DNA of 8,380 bases from Thermohalobaculum sp035527255 (GTDB taxonomy: Bacteria; Pseudomonadota; Alphaproteobacteria; Rhodobacterales; Rhodobacteraceae). Location of the stretch: NCBI GenBank assembly GCA_035527255.1, contig DATLAW010000154.1:1-8380 (forward strand), written 5' to 3'. Below the pieces are notes generated by a model. It was not told where the DNA came from. It searched no databases and worked only from the letters and a program-made list of their open reading frames with translations. The position numbers and the translations under genes are program-made. This document shows, piece after piece, positions 6,804-8,380 of the stretch. Positions within the stretch are counted from its first letter, which is position 1; each line of letters begins with the position of its first letter.

Positions 6804-8198
6804 ATGACGCATGCTCTGGATGTCCGGCAGGCCTACGACGGCGCGCTGATCGAAACCGTGGAGCTGGAAAGCTGGGAGGCGGTCGAGACCAAGCTGGCCG
6901 CCGCCACTGCGGCCCATGCCGACCGGGATCGCTGGATTCCGGCTCACCATCGGGTCACGATCCTCAAGCGCCTCGCCGATTTGGTGCGCGCCGAGGCCGA
7001 AGACTTCGCCCTGCTTATCGCCCGCGAGGGCGGCAAGCCGCTGCGTGATGCGCGGGTCGAGGTGGCCCGCGCCATTAACGGAATCGAGAACGCCGCTGAG
7101 GAAGTTGGCCAGTTACGCGGCGAGGAGATCCCGATGGGTCTGTCGGCGGCAAGCGATGCGCGCCTCGCCTTCACCATCACCGAACCGATTGGCGTGGTCG
7201 TCGCGGTCTCGGCGTTCAACCATCCGCTGAACCTGATTGTGCATCAGGTCGTCCCGGCCATCGCAACCGGGTGCCCGGTGCTGGTAAAGCCTGCTGACAC
7301 CACCCCATTGAATTGCCTGCGGTTTGTCGAGCTGGTGCGCCAGGCCGGCCTGCCACGGGACTGGTGCCAGGCTGTGATCTGCGACATCCCGACGGCCGAG
7401 AAATTGGTGACCGATCCGCGCGTTGCGTTCTTCAGCTTCATCGGCTCGGCTCGGGTCGGCTGGCACCTGCGCTCGAAGCTGGCGCCGGGGACCCGCTGCG
7501 CACTGGAACATGGCGGCGCCGCCCCGGCAATACTGGACACCAGCGCCGATCTGGGGTTGGCGATCCCGTCCTTGGTCAAGGGCGGCTACTACCACTCTGG
7601 CCAAGTCTGCGTGTCGACCCAGCGGATCTTTGTGCCATCCTCGATCCTTGACCAGTTCCTGAAAGACTTCGTACCGGCGGTCGCGCAGCTTGCCGTTGGC
7701 GATCCGACCTCCGCCGAGACCGATTGCGGCCCGTTGATCCTGCCCCGCGAGGTCGACCGGGTTCATGCCTGGGTCGAGGCGGCGGCCGCCTCGGGCGCGG
7801 TGCTGGCAACCGGCGGCGCAAAGCTGAGCCCGACCACATACCAGCCAACCGTCCTGATCGACCCGCCGTCCGACGCGACGGTCTCGACCAGCGAGATTTT
7901 CGGGCCGGTCACCTGCGTCTATCCCTACACCGCCCTCGACGAGGCGATTGGCCGCGCCAACGCCTTGCCGTTTGCCTTCCAGGCCGCGGTTTATTCGCGC
8001 GACCTCGACATCACGATGCGGGCCGGGCGGCGCCTGAACGCCTCGGCGGTCATGGTCAACGACCACACGGCGTTCCGGGTCGACTGGATGCCGTTCCAGG
8101 GGCGCGGCGTCTCGGGCTACGGGACCGGCGGAATTCGCCACACCATGGCCGATATGGTCCAGGACAAGATGCTGGTGGTGTCATCGCCATCGTGGTGA
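6804..8198 (+). CDS. NAD(P)-dependent aldehyde dehydrogenase
   Basis: This protein of about 464 residues belongs to the aldehyde dehydrogenase superfamily and oxidises an aldehyde to an acid, or to an acyl-CoA in some subfamilies. The catalytic set is complete: Asn139 in SAFNHPLNL, Glu235 in CALEHGGAAP, and the nucleophile Cys269 in YYHSGQVCVSTQR. The cofactor-binding stretch PVLVKPADTTPLN and the EIFGPV motif are also present. LEHGGAAP replaces the more common LELGGKNP, and the C-terminal HTAFRVDWMPFQGRGVSGYG block is typical of a short ALDH branch near lactaldehyde/glyceraldehyde-type and ALDH21-like enzymes. That subfamily placement is from memory and tentative. The start is ATG 6804, with GGGG about 7 nt upstream; an in-frame TTG at 6798 is less likely. 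It is the last gene of the operon and may act on an aldehyde formed by the preceding ThDP enzyme. Confidence 0.92.
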   Translation: MTHALDVRQAYDGALIETVELESWEAVETKLAAATAAHADRDRWIPAHHRVTILKRLADLVRAEAEDFALLIAREGGKPLRDARVEVARAINGIENAAEEVGQLRGEEIPMGLSAASDARLAFTITEPIGVVVAVSAFNHPLNLIVHQVVPAIATGCPVLVKPADTTPLNCLRFVELVRQAGLPRDWCQAVICDIPTAEKLVTDPRVAFFSFIGSARVGWHLRSKLAPGTRCALEHGGAAPAILDTSADLGLAIPSLVKGGYYHSGQVCVSTQRIFVPSSILDQFLKDFVPAVAQLAVGDPTSAETDCGPLILPREVDRVHAWVEAAAASGAVLATGGAKLSPTTYQPTVLIDPPSDATVSTSEIFGPVTCVYPYTALDEAIGRANALPFAFQAAVYSRDLDITMRAGRRLNASAVMVNDHTAFRVDWMPFQGRGVSGYGTGGIRHTMADMVQDKMLVVSSPSW

Positions 8199-8201
8199 CA
8201 C
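8178..8201 (+). terminator. Hairpin overlapping the aldehyde dehydrogenase stop codon
   Basis: GTGTCATCGC (8178-8187) can pair with GTGGTGACAC (8192-8201) over ten positions, eight Watson-Crick and two G-U, closing a CATC tetraloop. The TGA stop codon (8196-8198) is inside the right arm. No T run follows, so it is not a canonical intrinsic terminator. It may end the operon weakly or protect the mRNA 3' end before the next promoter. It could also be chance in GC-rich coding DNA. Confidence 0.35.
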
Positions 8202-8218
8202 GGTGGGGGTCGCAAACC

Positions 8219-8260
8219 ATAGCACAGCGCTATCAAATCAATCATCGATCGATATTGGCG
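8219..8260 (+). promoter_or_regulatory. LysR-type composite operator/promoter, copy 3 (gene at 8333)
   Basis: ATAGC-N5-GCTAT (8219-8233) is followed after 16 nt by CGATATTGGCG (8250-8260), matching copies 1 and 2 in order, orientation and spacing. The ATC at 8241-8243 again forms an ATC-N7-GAT dyad 21 bp downstream of the palindrome centre. TTGGCG (8255-8260) followed 18 nt later by TAAGGT (8279-8284) is a plausible weak promoter aimed at the gene starting at 8333, giving a leader of roughly 40 nt. This suggests the gene at 8333 is a separately transcribed member of the same regulon and not simply a fourth gene of the operon. Confidence 0.82.
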
Positions 8261-8332
8261 TCATTTCGTCCCCGTTTCTAAGGTTTGAACAGGCGCTGGA
8301 TACCTTGCGTTTCAGTAAAACAGGAGACGGTT

Positions 8333-8380
8333 ATGAAAACGACACTCTGTGCAGCAATGATTGCATCGTTGATGACTTCG
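8333..8380 (+). CDS. 5' end of a probable secreted protein (truncated by window edge)
   Basis: Only the first 16 codons are visible (MKTTLCAAMIASLMTS). A basic residue after Met followed by a hydrophobic, Ala-rich run is how a Sec signal peptide begins, so the product may be periplasmic or outer-membrane. The single Cys at position 6 is too early for a normal lipobox. AGGAG at 8322-8326 is 6 nt before the ATG and strongly supports the start. Copy 3 of the LysR-type element lies upstream, making this a likely co-regulated gene. A substrate-binding protein, porin or secreted enzyme serving the pathway would fit, but the function cannot be told from this fragment. Confidence 0.7.
   Translation, partial: MKTTLCAAMIASLMTS

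Noticed and set aside
7113..8141. 342-codon open frame on the minus strand
   Set aside because: It lies wholly inside the aldehyde dehydrogenase gene, whose catalytic motifs are all on the plus strand. Its translation is Arg/Gly-rich with no recognisable domain. It is an antisense shadow common in GC-rich DNA.

Overview
The window is GC-rich DNA with dense, tightly packed genes and strong Shine-Dalgarno sites. It is most likely from a proteobacterium; an alphaproteobacterium is my guess from codon use and gene style, but nothing here proves it. No mobile element, CRISPR array or RNA gene was found.

Layout: positions 1-558 hold no gene I can recognise, only a perfect 9-bp inverted repeat that may be a terminator. 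A leftward pair follows: a four-helix membrane protein (1591 to 1091) and a RidA/YjgF-family protein (1026 to 559). Divergent from this pair is a rightward LysR-type regulator (1798-2688). A leftward peroxiredoxin-like gene (3411 to 2701) converges on it. Next is a rightward three-gene operon (3597-8198): a membrane-anchored FMN/[3Fe-4S] glutamate-synthase-type oxidoreductase, a ThDP enzyme of the acetolactate synthase family, and an aldehyde dehydrogenase. The window ends just inside a new gene (from 8333) that begins like a secreted protein.

The strongest observation is a 42-bp composite regulatory element found three times: ATAGC-N5-GCTAT, exactly 16 nt, then CGATATTGGCG. The copies lie at 1678-1719 (minus strand), 3462-3503 and 8219-8260. 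Each points at a different transcription unit: membrane protein-ridA, the oxidoreductase-ThDP enzyme-ALDH operon, and the gene at 8333. The first part is a perfect T-N11-A LysR box. An ATC-N7-GAT dyad is centred 21 bp (two helical turns) downstream and leads into a -35-like TTGGCG. This is the layout of a LysR recognition site plus activation site, so the local LysR regulator probably controls all three units, its own gene, and perhaps the peroxiredoxin.

Taken together, the window looks like one small regulon. It would couple a carboligase or decarboxylase, an aldehyde dehydrogenase, a membrane flavin/iron-sulfur enzyme, an enamine/imine-clearing protein and a peroxide or thiol protein. This suggests catabolism or detoxification of a 2-oxo acid or aldehyde; the substrate cannot be read from the sequence.
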